NCBI GenBank assembly: GCA_038240015.1
Contig: JBBSEF010000001.1
Location: 62,001-126,000, forward strand
Source: CAHJXF01 sp038240015
Lineage (GTDB): Bacteria; Pseudomonadota; Gammaproteobacteria; Burkholderiales; Burkholderiaceae_D
DNA length: 64,000 bases
Direction of reading: 5' to 3'
Position numbers and translations under genes: made by a program
The notes under the pieces: model-generated
Seen by the model: the letters and a program-made list of their open reading frames with translations, nothing else
Databases searched by the model: none
Told to the model about the DNA's origin: nothing
Shown here: positions 16,479 through 25,004 of the stretch, piece after piece
How positions within the stretch are numbered: the stretch's first letter is position 1
Layout of the letters: each line of letters begins with the position of its first letter

Positions 16479-17573
16479 CGCGCCGGTGACCTCGGTCAGA
16501 TTGCCGGAAAGCCCGGCCAAGCATCGCCTGGCAAGCCACGCGAAGGCGAGTGCTTCAACGTGCTCGGGTGCGATCGCGCCGCCTTCCTCGGTCGCGCACG
16601 ACAGCACGCGCGTGTGGTGTCCCGCATCGGCAAAGCGTTTCGCAAGACGCGCGAGTACGTACGCGTTGTGCGCGCCGCCTCCGCAGACGATCAATTGATC
16701 GGACGCACCCGCATGTCGCAAGGTTGAATCGACGATGGTGGCTGCGGTGAGTTCGGCGAGCGTTGCCTGCACGTCTTCGGGCGCAAGATGGTCGAAGCCT
16801 CGCAATCGTTCCGACAACCAGGCGGCGTCGAACCAATCGCGGCCCGTGCTCTTGGGCGGCGGCAATGCGAACCACGGTTCGTTCAACAAGCGTCCGAGCA
16901 AAGCATCGATCACCCTGCCGGTCGCGGCCCACGAGCCGCCGGCATCGAACCAGACGTTGCGATGCTTCGCAACCCACGAGTCCAGCAGCACGTTGCCCGG
17001 ACCGCAATCCCATCCTCGAACCGGTGCGGCAGGATCCTTCGGCAGATCGGTGACGTTCGACATCCCGCCCAGATTCAACACGACACGATGCTGGTCCTCG
17101 CGTCGAAACGCAGCCGCATGAAACGCAGGCGCCAGCGGAGCGCCCTGGCCCCCCGCCGCGACATCCCGACTGCGAAAGTCCGCAACCACCGCGATGCCGG
17201 TCGCTTCGGCGAGGCGCGCGGGCGCGTTCAATTGAATCGTGAATCCGAGCTCGGGCCGATGGCGCACCGTCTGTCCGTGAGCGCCGATCGCGACGATGTC
17301 GGCCGCGGCGATGCCGCTCTCGTCGCACACGCGCATGACCAACCGTGCATACAGATCGACCAGTCGATTCGCAGCGAGCGCGGCGCGATGCAGTTCATCG
17401 GCGCCGCTACGCTGCAAGGCGATCAAGGTGTCGCGCAGCGCGGATTCGAAGCGGATCGAAGCCGATGAAAGAATTCGCAGTTGCGGCGCGAATGAGTCAT
17501 CGAACTCGACGAGCACGGCATCGGCGCCGTCGAGGCTGGTGCCCGACATGATGCCGATGTAGCGACTACTCAT
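16440..17573 (-). CDS. anmK: Anhydro-N-acetylmuramic acid kinase
   Basis: A 377-residue enzyme that phosphorylates and opens 1,6-anhydro-MurNAc from recycled peptidoglycan, giving MurNAc-6-phosphate. The ASKHA-type phosphate motif MSGTSLDG is at the N-terminus. Conserved blocks FRSRDVAAGGQGAPLAPAFH, NLGGMSNVT and VCGGGAHN are present. The ATG at 17573 gives the usual length. It lies 62 bp downstream of the M23 peptidase gene on the same strand, so wall cleavage and recycling are physically linked. Confidence 0.96.
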   Translation of the reverse strand: MSSRYIGIMSGTSLDGADAVLVEFDDSFAPQLRILSSASIRFESALRDTLIALQRSGADELHRAALAANRLVDLYARLVMRVCDESGIAAADIVAIGAHGQTVRHRPELGFTIQLNAPARLAEATGIAVVADFRSRDVAAGGQGAPLAPAFHAAAFRREDQHRVVLNLGGMSNVTDLPKDPAAPVRGWDCGPGNVLLDSWVAKHRNVWFDAGGSWAATGRVIDALLGRLLNEPWFALPPPKSTGRDWFDAAWLSERLRGFDHLAPEDVQATLAELTAATIVDSTLRHAGASDQLIVCGGGAHNAYVLARLAKRFADAGHHTRVLSCATEEGGAIAPEHVEALAFAWLARRCLAGLSGNLTEVTGARGPRILGAIYPR

Positions 17574-17635
17574 TGAAGCGACGCGATGAGATCGCGTGAT
17601 CGAAGGTGCGCGAAGATGCGCGATGGTGCGCGCGC

Positions 17636-19129
17636 TCAGGCGCCGGGGATAGCCGCAGCCGCCGTGCGAAGTGCGGTGCTGCGAAGCGCGACTTCGCTTC
17701 CCCCGTCGGCAGCGCGAAGCAACTCGATTTGTTGCCCGTATCGGGACGCAACCCGGTGGAATGCTGGCAGGTCGCTGCGTGCGATCGGAGGCGCCTCGGG
17801 CATTGCGGCCGTGAGCGGATTGGTCGCGCGCTCGGCGATCCGGAATTCGTAATGAAGATGCGGGCCGGTGGCCCAACCCGTCATGCCGACATAGCCGATC
17901 AACTGGCCCTGCTCGACCCGCTGTCCGCGCTTGAGACCCGAAGCGAAGTGCGACATATGCCCGTACAGAGTCGAGTACACGCCCTGGTGATGAATCACTA
18001 CCGCGTTGCCGTAGCCATTCTTCGGGCCGATGAAATCGACGACGCCATCGCCGGTCGTGCGGATCGGTGTACCCATCGGGGCGGTGTAGTCGACGCCCGT
18101 GTGTTGACGCCAGGTGTTCATGATCGGATGCATGCGTCCGCCGAAACCCGAGCTGATGCGCGTGAATTCGAGCGGCGTTCGCAGAAAGGCGCGCCGCAGG
18201 CTGCGACCATCGAAACCGTAGTAGTGGCCGCTGATGCCGGTATCCGTAGCGTTGCCTGCGGTCGGGTCCGCAGCCGCGTCCGATCGGCCCGAACCGCCGT
18301 ACCACATCGCCGCATGAGGCTTGCCCGCATTGACGAATTCGACTGCGAGGATTCGTCCGGCGCGAACCATTTCGCCGCCTTGGTAGAAGCTCTCGTACAC
18401 CACGCGAAAGCGATCGCCGCGCCGCAAGTCGCGATAGAAGTCGATGTCGCCCGAGAAGATTTCGGTGATCTGGGTCGCGATCGCATCGGGCAAGTCCGCC
18501 GCGTCGGTGGCTGCGAACAGCGACGAACGAATCTCGCCGGTGCGCAGCTCGACTCTTCGTTCGTTGGCAAACGGCTCGTCGCGTGCGACCAGTGTTGCGC
18601 CATTGCGCTCGACCACCAGTGAACGCGCGTTTTCGCTTTGCGCATAGCGAAGCCACAGCAACTCGCCTTCGTCGTCGGTCTTCGCTTGTATCAAGCGGCC
18701 CGGCCTGAGTTGCTGGAGCGCGCGCGCTGCGGGCGCCGTGCGCAGAAATTTTTCAGCGTCGAGATCGGACACGCCCAAGCGCGTGAGCAGCGTTCCCACC
18801 GTATCGCCGCGGCGAATGCGTTCTTCGGTGACGAACACGTCGTCACGATCGGCAAGCGCCTCGAGCTGCGCGCGTGTGTCCGGCGCAGCAAGTTCCTCGA
18901 TCAGACTTCTCGAAGGCGGCAGAGGTACGTCATCTGCGACCGCGAACGCGGCGACCGCGCCGAATACCGAGACGACAGAGGCCGCAACCAGCACGACCTT
19001 GCGGTGCCGGTGCAGCAACGGCGCGATCGATAGTGAGGAAGAAACCTGGGTGCCCGGTCGGGCGACTGTCTCGGCGCGCTCGATGTGAGACGAGCGGTGC
19101 GCAGCTTGAGTCTGTTGGGCGTCGGCCAT
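17636..19129 (-). CDS. M23 family peptidoglycan DD-endopeptidase (membrane-anchored)
   Basis: A 497-residue periplasmic enzyme. One transmembrane segment (about 43-65) anchors it. A LysM/OapA-like region follows (around VTEERIRRGDTVGTLLTRLGV), then a catalytic LytM domain near 335-450. The zinc ligands are visible as HTGVDY (HxxxD) and HLHYEF (HxH). It probably cuts peptide crosslinks during wall growth or division. Its position before anmK is typical of Burkholderiales. Confidence 0.92.
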   Translation of the reverse strand: MADAQQTQAAHRSSHIERAETVARPGTQVSSSLSIAPLLHRHRKVVLVAASVVSVFGAVAAFAVADDVPLPPSRSLIEELAAPDTRAQLEALADRDDVFVTEERIRRGDTVGTLLTRLGVSDLDAEKFLRTAPAARALQQLRPGRLIQAKTDDEGELLWLRYAQSENARSLVVERNGATLVARDEPFANERRVELRTGEIRSSLFAATDAADLPDAIATQITEIFSGDIDFYRDLRRGDRFRVVYESFYQGGEMVRAGRILAVEFVNAGKPHAAMWYGGSGRSDAAADPTAGNATDTGISGHYYGFDGRSLRRAFLRTPLEFTRISSGFGGRMHPIMNTWRQHTGVDYTAPMGTPIRTTGDGVVDFIGPKNGYGNAVVIHHQGVYSTLYGHMSHFASGLKRGQRVEQGQLIGYVGMTGWATGPHLHYEFRIAERATNPLTAAMPEAPPIARSDLPAFHRVASRYGQQIELLRAADGGSEVALRSTALRTAAAAIPGA

Positions 19130-19359
19130 CGGGTCCAGTCAGAGTCGGTTGGATCCTGCCGCGAGTGCAAAAAAATTGTCGGCAGTATGCGGCCGGTAGG
19201 CCGGTCTGAAATCAGAGTTACGCTGATAGCGTGCACCCTGACTGCGCTGAGGACAGCGACGAAGGCCGGAGTCTAGCACAAGGATTTGGACTGCCTACCA
19301 GAGCTTCGTGACGGCCTGCTGACAAGGCGCGTTCTGCTGAATGCGCGGCCGCGACGAGC

Positions 19360-19365
19360 TAGAAT
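19360..19365 (+). promoter_or_regulatory. Probable -10 box of tyrS
   Basis: TAGAAT 42 nt before the tyrS GTG. No good -35 is visible. The rest of the 278-bp divergent spacer (19130-19407) shows no clear element. Confidence 0.35.
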
Positions 19366-19407
19366 CGCGCCTCGTCAACAAGCCGCCGGCCCGCTCATCA
19401 CGCCAAC

Positions 19408-20649
19408 GTGTTCGAAAGCCAACCTCCAGCAGTTCGCAGCAGCACGTTCTCGATCGACGTGTCCGAAGCGCTTGCGATTGCCAAGCGAGGCGCCGCCGAG
19501 CTGATCGTCGAAAGCGAGTTCGCCGCCAAGCTCGAACGTTCGCAGAAGACCGGCGCACCGTTGCGCATCAAGTTCGGGCTGGACCCGACCGCGCCCGACC
19601 TGCACCTCGGCCATACGGTAGTCCTCAACAAGATGCGCCAGTTCCAGGACCTCGGGCACACGGTGATCTTTCTGATCGGCGACTTCACATCGATGATCGG
19701 CGATCCATCGGGCCGCAACGCCACGCGGCCGCCGCTGACGCGAGAGCAGATCGAAGGCAACGCGAAAACCTATTTCGCGCAGTGCAGCCTGGTGCTCGAC
19801 GCGTCGAGGACCGAGATTCGCTACAACAGCGAGTGGAGCGATCCGCTTGGTGCGCGCGGGCTGATCGAACTGTCCGCGCGCTACACGGTCGCCCGCATCC
19901 TCGAGCGCGAAGACTTCACCAAGCGTATCAAGGCCGGCACGCCGATCTCGGTCCACGAGTTGCTGTACCCGTTGATGCAAGGCTACGACTCGGTGGCGTT
20001 GAAGAGCGATCTCGAACTCGGCGGCACCGATCAGAAGTTCAATCTGCTCGTCGGTCGCGAACTGCAGCGCGACTACGGACAACAGGCGCAGTGCGTTCTC
20101 ACGATGCCGCTGCTCGAAGGGCTCGACGGCGTCGAGAAGATGTCGAAGTCGAAGAACAATTATGTCGGCATCACCGAGAGACCGATCGAGATGTTCGGCA
20201 AGCTGATGTCGATCTCGGATGAGTTGATGTGGCGCTACTTCGAACTGCTGTCGTTTCTTTCTATCGCCGAGATCGGATCGCTGAAGCAGGAGGTCGCCGC
20301 GGGCCGCAACCCGCGCGAGGCGAAGGTCATGCTCGCGCAGGAAATCGTCACGCGCTTTCACAACGCGAAGGCGGCCGATGATGCGCTGACGGACTTCGAG
20401 CATCGCGCGCGCGGCGGCGTGCCCGACGAAATTCCCGACGTGTCGCTGTCAGGAGCACCGCTGACCATCGGTCAGTTATTGAAGCAGGCCGGGCTCGTGG
20501 CATCGACATCCGATGCGCTGCGCAATGTCGAACAGGGCGGCGTGAAGATCGATGGCGTCTCGATCAGCGACAAGGCGTTGAAGCTCGTCGCGGGTTGCTA
20601 TGTGGTGCAGGTCGGCAAGCGTCGCTTCGCGCGTGTGACGCTGTCGTAG
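19408..20649 (+). CDS. tyrS: Tyrosine--tRNA ligase
   Basis: A 413-residue class I aminoacyl-tRNA synthetase. The HIGH-type motif is HLGHT, in DPTAPDLHLGHTVVLNKM, and the KMSKS loop is KMSKSKNN. The C-terminus (about 340-413) is an S4-like RNA-binding domain. The length and the KMSKS form fit the TyrRS group common in betaproteobacteria. It starts with GTG at 19408. The next gene follows after 27 bp, so tyrS heads a four-gene operon. Confidence 0.97.
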   Translation: MFESQPPAVRSSTFSIDVSEALAIAKRGAAELIVESEFAAKLERSQKTGAPLRIKFGLDPTAPDLHLGHTVVLNKMRQFQDLGHTVIFLIGDFTSMIGDPSGRNATRPPLTREQIEGNAKTYFAQCSLVLDASRTEIRYNSEWSDPLGARGLIELSARYTVARILEREDFTKRIKAGTPISVHELLYPLMQGYDSVALKSDLELGGTDQKFNLLVGRELQRDYGQQAQCVLTMPLLEGLDGVEKMSKSKNNYVGITERPIEMFGKLMSISDELMWRYFELLSFLSIAEIGSLKQEVAAGRNPREAKVMLAQEIVTRFHNAKAADDALTDFEHRARGGVPDEIPDVSLSGAPLTIGQLLKQAGLVASTSDALRNVEQGGVKIDGVSISDKALKLVAGCYVVQVGKRRFARVTLS

Positions 20650-20676
20650 GACCGGATCGAAGACTGGCGAATTGTC

Positions 20677-21081
20677 GTGATCCGTATCGCCAGCCTCGAC
20701 CATCTGGTCCTTACCGTGACCGACATCGAACGCAGCACCGCGTTCTATGCGCGCGTGCTCGGCATGACGCCGCAACGTTTTGTCAGCGGCGGCGTCGAAC
20801 GTTTCGCGCTCGCCTTCGGTGTTCAGAAATTCAACCTGCATCAAAGTGATCGCGTAGTCGACCGCAACGTGCGCCATGCGACCCCTGGCTCGGCGGATAT
20901 CTGCCTGATCACGGACACCCCGATGTCCGAGGTGCTCGAACATCTGGACGCTTGCGGTGTCTCCATTGTCGAAGGACCGGTGCGACGCACCGGCGCGGTT
21001 GATCCGCTGATGTCGGTCTATTTTTACGACCCCGATGAAAATCTGATCGAGGTCTCGAACGCCTTGAAGTCCACGCTTTGA
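20677..21081 (+). CDS. VOC family (glyoxalase/dioxygenase fold) protein
   Basis: A 134-residue protein of the vicinal-oxygen-chelate superfamily. It opens with ASLDHLVLTVTDIERSTAFYARVLGM and ends with VYFYDPDENLIEVSN, the typical first and last strands with a metal-ligand His and Glu. The catalysed reaction is not predictable. It starts with GTG and belongs to the tyrS operon. Its stop codon lies inside a 14-bp tandem repeat (21063-21099). Confidence 0.85.
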   Translation: MIRIASLDHLVLTVTDIERSTAFYARVLGMTPQRFVSGGVERFALAFGVQKFNLHQSDRVVDRNVRHATPGSADICLITDTPMSEVLEHLDACGVSIVEGPVRRTGAVDPLMSVYFYDPDENLIEVSNALKSTL

Positions 21082-21099
21082 AGCCCACGCTTTGAAGCC
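21063..21099 (+). repeat. 14-bp tandem repeat across the VOC gene stop codon
   Basis: Units at 21063-21076 and 21077-21090 and a partial one at 21091-21099, consensus YTTGAAGYCCACGC. The TGA of the VOC gene lies in the second unit. Confidence 0.8.
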
Positions 21100-21119
21100 A
21101 CTAACAAGAAAGTCTGCAC

Positions 21120-21785
21120 ATGAAACTCTGGAGCGAATCCTTCACCGACGGCGGCAACATCCCGAGCGCATTCGCGTTCGGAACCATCCATCCGAAATCG
21201 CATGTCACGTTGTCGGCCAACCGCAACCCGCATCTCGCGTGGGACGACGTCCCCGAAGGCACCCGCTCGTTTTCGTTGATCGTTCACGACTACGACGTGC
21301 CGAGCCGACCCGATGATGTCAATCAGGAAGGGCGCGTGGTTCCATCCGATCTTCCCCGCGGCGAGTTTTTTCACTGGGTCATGTTCGATCTTCCGGCCGA
21401 CCTGCGCGGCGTGGCCGACGGACAGTTCTCGCACGAGGTCACCACGCGCGGCAAGGCCGGCCCGATGATTCCGCATCAGCCGATCGAAGGCGCCTTGCAC
21501 GGACTCAATGGCTACACCGAATGGTTCGCGAACGATCACGACATGTCGGGCGACTACTACGGCTACGACGGCCCTTGTCCCCCTTGGAACGACAGCATCG
21601 TCCATCACTACGTGTTCACGCTCTACGCGTTATCGGTCGATCGGCTGGCCATCTCGGGTCGCGTCACCGGCGACGCCGTGCGCGCGGCGATGGCCGGCAA
21701 GGTGCTCGATCAGGCCGCGATCACCGGGCTCTACACGCTCAATCCCGCGCTCAATCCCGCGCTCGATCCCCACCCTGCGTCGTGA
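21120..21785 (+). CDS. YbhB/YbcL family Raf kinase inhibitor-like (PEBP) protein
   Basis: A 221-residue cytosolic protein of the phosphatidylethanolamine-binding fold. Landmarks are NRNPHLAWDDVPEGTRSFSL, the ligand-pocket segment FFHWVMFDLP and YGYDGPCPPWNDSIVHHY. Bacterial members have no settled function. The C-terminus carries a 12-bp tandem duplication giving LNPALNPALDPH. Its stop codon overlaps the next GTG by 3 bp (GTGA), so translation of the phosphatase is probably coupled. Confidence 0.9.
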   Translation: MKLWSESFTDGGNIPSAFAFGTIHPKSHVTLSANRNPHLAWDDVPEGTRSFSLIVHDYDVPSRPDDVNQEGRVVPSDLPRGEFFHWVMFDLPADLRGVADGQFSHEVTTRGKAGPMIPHQPIEGALHGLNGYTEWFANDHDMSGDYYGYDGPCPPWNDSIVHHYVFTLYALSVDRLAISGRVTGDAVRAAMAGKVLDQAAITGLYTLNPALNPALDPHPAS

Positions 21786-22393
21786 TCGATCTGATCGTCG
21801 TACGCCACGGCGAGACCGACTGGAATCGCGTTCGAAGACTGCAAGGCCATACCGACATCGCGTTGAACCAGGCCGGCATCGAGCAGGCCGCCCGAGTCGC
21901 GTCGGCGCTTGCGCACGAAGCGATCGCTGCAATCCATTCGAGCGACCTCGCGCGTGCGCTCGCAACCGCCGAGCCGGTCGCAGCGGCGCTCGGCCTGGTG
22001 GTCAAGCGGGAACCGCTCCTGCGCGAACGCAACTATGGATTGCTCGAAGGCAAGACCTTCGCGGAGATTCTCGCGCAGCATCCCCAAGAGGCCGAGCGGC
22101 TGCGGCTGCGCGATGCGCGCCATCGTATGCCCGAGGGCGAAAGTCAGACCGAATTCTTCGAGCGCGTCGTCGCGGCCGTACGCGCCATTGCAGCCGACGA
22201 AGAACGCGTTGGAGAACACGCGCGAGCCATCCTGATCGTCACGCATGGCGGCGTGCTCGACATGCTCTACCGCGAGGCCCACGATCTGCCCCTCGATGGG
22301 GAGCGCGCCTGCGCCATTCCCAATGCCCTGATCAATCGACTCGAAGTCGATGACGGTCGCTTCACGGTGAAGAGCTGGGCTGAAGAAACCTGA
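21782..22393 (+). CDS. Histidine phosphatase family protein (GpmB-like)
   Basis: A 203-residue phosphoglycerate-mutase-like enzyme. The phospho-histidine motif is VRHGETDWN near the N-terminus. Other landmarks are LQGHTDIALNQAG, IHSSDLARALATAEP, ERNYGLLEGK and the second catalytic histidine in VTHGGVLDML. GpmB-like proteins are often phosphatases with varied substrates rather than glycolytic mutases. It starts at GTG 21782, overlapping the PEBP gene, and is the last gene of the tyrS operon. Confidence 0.92.
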   Translation: MIDLIVVRHGETDWNRVRRLQGHTDIALNQAGIEQAARVASALAHEAIAAIHSSDLARALATAEPVAAALGLVVKREPLLRERNYGLLEGKTFAEILAQHPQEAERLRLRDARHRMPEGESQTEFFERVVAAVRAIAADEERVGEHARAILIVTHGGVLDMLYREAHDLPLDGERACAIPNALINRLEVDDGRFTVKSWAEET

Positions 22394-22421
22394 GCGTGCG
22401 GCCGCGCATCGACGACGTCGG

Positions 22422-22441
22422 GTCCCTGCTTTCAAAGGGAC
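22422..22441. terminator. Weak hairpin between convergent genes
   Basis: GTCCCT (22422-22427) / AGGGAC (22436-22441) with an 8-nt loop, between the phosphatase and BPSS1780-like stop codons. There is no T run, so termination is uncertain. Confidence 0.3.
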
Positions 22442-22453
22442 AAGCGAAGAGGA

Positions 22454-23467
22454 TCACGCCGCGTCAGAGCCTTCCTCGACACTCGGCGTCGCAAGCGCAG
22501 GCGTCGCGGACTGATCGACGAACACCGTCGCGTAGCTCGGATAGACCGAGCAATACATCCACGTCAGCATCAGCATCACCAGCGGCAACGCGAGGACGGC
22601 GGCGAGGTTCGCAACGCCGATCAGGCTTGCCACGAGTCCGATCGCGAACGAGAAGCACATCCAGATAGCAAGCCATGCGATGCCATAAAGGACGAACGCG
22701 CCCAGGTTGCGCCACACCGCGACGGCGGAAAAGAACAGCGCCTTGCCCGCCGGCAGTCGATGCCACGCGGCCAGCATCGGCGCGTACCACATCAGGACCG
22801 CGACCGGCAGATAGGCCAGGCCCTGGATCGCGCGGGTGGTTGCCTCGCGGCGTATCGCTTCCTGATCGGCCTCGGTGGCGGCTTGAGAAGCGGCTTGAGA
22901 AGCGGCTTGAGTAGGGGTTTCAGTGCTGGCTTGAGCGGCCGGTTGATTCGCGGATGCGCTTGCGCTCGGCGCTGCCTTCGACTCCGCGGGTTTTGAAACG
23001 GTGCCTTGCGTGACGGGCGTGTTGTCGTTGGGCTGATCGGGACCACGGGTATCCAGACCGCCGGTGAGGAACACGATGCAAACCAGCGCGACCATCTGGA
23101 TCGCACCGAGCGTCAACAGGGATCTGAGCGTTTTTTTTCCGGAGCGAAAAGGCGCGAACAACAACAGCGGATGTACCGGCTGCAAGGCTTCAGCGCTGCG
23201 GCATGCCTGCAAGAAGCCGACCGTCAACGCAGGCGTGAACAGGGCGACCAGCACGCTGCCGAACAGCGCGATCAAATCGGCCGACGCGAATGGCAAGAGC
23301 AGCCCGAGTCCATGCGCGATCCAGCCGATTATCGCACTGGCCGACAGCAGCAGCAGCCAATAGAAAAACAGCAGCGCCACGAAGGCCAGCGGCTGACGAC
23401 GAAAGAGCCGCCATCCGGCGCGTATCCATGTCCAGCCGAACGAAGGTTTGAGTTTCAGTGCCTGCAT
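22454..23467 (-). CDS. BPSS1780-like integral membrane protein
   Basis: A 337-residue protein with about five or six hydrophobic segments and an Ala/Thr/Gln/Ser-rich spacer near residues 155-205 between two membrane halves. The start LKPSFGWTWIRAGWRLFRRQPLAF fits the BPSS1780 family, named from Burkholderia; function unknown. The ATG at 23467 was chosen because it lies 13 nt after the thrB stop. A longer ORF from 23545 would overlap thrB by 65 bp with low-complexity sequence. The spacer carries a 12-bp triplication (22878-22913). Confidence 0.8.
   Translation of the reverse strand: MQALKLKPSFGWTWIRAGWRLFRRQPLAFVALLFFYWLLLLSASAIIGWIAHGLGLLLPFASADLIALFGSVLVALFTPALTVGFLQACRSAEALQPVHPLLLFAPFRSGKKTLRSLLTLGAIQMVALVCIVFLTGGLDTRGPDQPNDNTPVTQGTVSKPAESKAAPSASASANQPAAQASTETPTQAASQAASQAATEADQEAIRREATTRAIQGLAYLPVAVLMWYAPMLAAWHRLPAGKALFFSAVAVWRNLGAFVLYGIAWLAIWMCFSFAIGLVASLIGVANLAAVLALPLVMLMLTWMYCSVYPSYATVFVDQSATPALATPSVEEGSDAA
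22878..22913 (-). repeat. 12-bp triplication inside the BPSS1780-like gene
   Basis: Units GCGGCTTGAGAA at 22878-22889 and 22890-22901, then a one-base variant at 22902-22913. It encodes TQAASQAASQAA in the polar spacer. Confidence 0.9.
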
Positions 23468-23480
23468 GCGGTCGGAAGAA

Positions 23481-24566
23481 TCAGAGTTCGATGATGGGGT
23501 CGATGCCGCAGTCGATTCCGCAGTCGAAGCCACCGATTGCCTCATCGCGGCGGCAGCGAAGGACGCGCTCGAAGTGCAGTGGATCGTGGGGGGTCAACAG
23601 TTGCGCGGGACGGGGGCTATGCAGATCGTCCAGCCGCGAGAGCCAGAAGCGCAAGGCCGCCGCGCGCAACGCCAGCGGGAATGCATCGCGCTCTTCGCGC
23701 GTCAAAGGACGCGCGCGATCATAGGCGCGCATCAGCGCGGCGAGGCGCGCACGATCGAAAGCACCGCTTGCCAGATCGACGCACCAGTCGTTCACGCAGA
23801 TCGCGAGGTCGAGCAACCATGCGTCGCAACCCGCGAAGTAGAAGTCGATGATGCCGCCCAGGCGGAGTGATGCCGTGGGAGACGCTGCAACGACGCTGGG
23901 TCCCTGCGTGCGCAGGGACGATGGGGCATCGGATGACGTCCCATGGTCTTCGACGAAGAGCGCGTTGTCGCGAAACAAATCCGCGTGAATAGCACCGCGC
24001 GGCAGCGATTGCGTCGATCGTTCCCACGTTGCGGTCTGCAATGCGATCTCTTCGTCGAGCAGGCGCCGCTGCGCTTCGTCGAGATAGGGCGCGACTCTTT
24101 CGGCGGTGCGCTGCCACCACGCGATGCCGCGCGGGTTGGTCTGCGCAAAAGGGAAATCCTTTCCGGCAACATGCATGCGCGCAAGCGCATCGCCGATCGC
24201 CGAGCAGTGCGCCGGCGCGGGCGCGGACGTCGCGTGGCCGTCGAGCCGCGTGACCAGCGCGGCGGGTTTGCCAGCGAGTGTCGCGCACAGCGCGCCGCTG
24301 CGATCGGTCATCGGCGCGGGGCAGGGCACTCCACGTTCGGCGAGGTGTTGCATCAGCGAAAGATAGAAGGGCAGTTCGTCGGCGTCGAGGCGCTCGAACA
24401 AGGTCAACACGAATCGACGTTCGACGCCGCCCTGCATCGTCGTCACGAAGTAGTTGCTGTTCTCGATGCCCGAGTGAATGCCGTGCCACTCGACCAGCGA
24501 ACCGACCTCGTGACTCACGAGCCATGAGGTCAGCGCGTTCTCGTCGAGCGCTGTGTAGACCGCCAT
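23481..24566 (-). CDS. thrB: Homoserine kinase (ThrB, APH-like) with an in-frame insertion
   Basis: A 361-residue kinase of the aminoglycoside-phosphotransferase fold that makes O-phosphohomoserine for threonine. Landmarks are EWHGIHSGIENSNYFV, the catalytic loop AIHADLFRDN and the metal-binding IIDFYFAGCDAWLLDLA. About 28 extra residues separate DNALFVED from LGGIIDF. They are encoded by a palindromic repeat-like element (see 23885-23945). Homologues have only a few residues there, as I recall, and are usually about 315-335 long. The C-terminus ends in a short CGIDCGID duplication. It is in an operon with DUF2782 and BPSS1780-like genes. Confidence 0.93.
   Translation of the reverse strand: MAVYTALDENALTSWLVSHEVGSLVEWHGIHSGIENSNYFVTTMQGGVERRFVLTLFERLDADELPFYLSLMQHLAERGVPCPAPMTDRSGALCATLAGKPAALVTRLDGHATSAPAPAHCSAIGDALARMHVAGKDFPFAQTNPRGIAWWQRTAERVAPYLDEAQRRLLDEEIALQTATWERSTQSLPRGAIHADLFRDNALFVEDHGTSSDAPSSLRTQGPSVVAASPTASLRLGGIIDFYFAGCDAWLLDLAICVNDWCVDLASGAFDRARLAALMRAYDRARPLTREERDAFPLALRAAALRFWLSRLDDLHSPRPAQLLTPHDPLHFERVLRCRRDEAIGGFDCGIDCGIDPIIEL
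23885..23945 (-). repeat. Palindromic repeat-like element inserted within thrB
   Basis: The core GTCCCTGCG-TG-CGCAGGGAC (23900-23919) is a hairpin of 9-bp arms, with ATGGGG and GACGTCCCAT flanks. Read with thrB it encodes SSLRTQGPS. That resembles the peptide produced by dispersed palindromic repeats in other proteobacteria, but no second copy was seen in this window. Confidence 0.6.
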
Positions 24567-24610
24567 GCGATGCGGCGATCAGCGGGCCGGCCGCATCGGC
24601 GAGCCAGCCG

Positions 24611-24994
24611 TCAGAATTCGAACAGCGTCCATTGAGGCGCTCTGACGCCGCCGCCGATTTCGTCGGCCTTGGTCATCGTTCCCTTGCCGTCCGGATCGAT
24701 CAGCAGATAGGGCTTGCCGATTTTAGGCGTGACGCGAATCGCGTACACGCGGCCCTTCGACTTGAACTCCTCGATCTTGTTTTCGCCTTCCTGGCGAATC
24801 GTGACCTGCGGCTCGTTGGGGTCGTCCGCCGTGGGCGTGGACGACAGCTTGGGCGGCGGAGGAATATCGGGCAACGGTTGCAGATCCTTCGGCTGCGACT
24901 GCGCGAACAACGCGCCCGCGCCGAAGGTCGCGATCAATGCCGCAATCAAGGCCGCGAGCGGATAAGCGCCGAATTTTCTCGATGAGTTCAACAT
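24611..24994 (-). CDS. DUF2782 family protein
   Basis: A 127-residue protein with an N-terminal signal or membrane segment (about 12-31, ending GALFAQ) and a proline-rich stretch (PLPDIPPPPKLSS). A C-terminal domain (QVTIRQEGENKIEEFKSKGRVYAIRVTP) matches the DUF2782 family. Probably periplasmic; function unknown. It is only 10 bp after the LOG gene and 44 bp before thrB, which fits the usual Burkholderiales neighbourhood. Confidence 0.85.
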   Translation of the reverse strand: MLNSSRKFGAYPLAALIAALIATFGAGALFAQSQPKDLQPLPDIPPPPKLSSTPTADDPNEPQVTIRQEGENKIEEFKSKGRVYAIRVTPKIGKPYLLIDPDGKGTMTKADEIGGGVRAPQWTLFEF

Positions 24995-25004
24995 GATGGT
25001 TTCC

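Noticed and set aside
23468..23545. Longer start for the BPSS1780-like gene
   Set aside because: It would overlap thrB by 65 bp with Ser/Thr low-complexity sequence. The family start fits the ATG at 23467.
23885..23945. Frameshift or pseudogene explanation for the thrB anomaly
   Set aside because: The frame is open throughout and all kinase motifs on both sides are intact, so an in-frame insertion explains it better.
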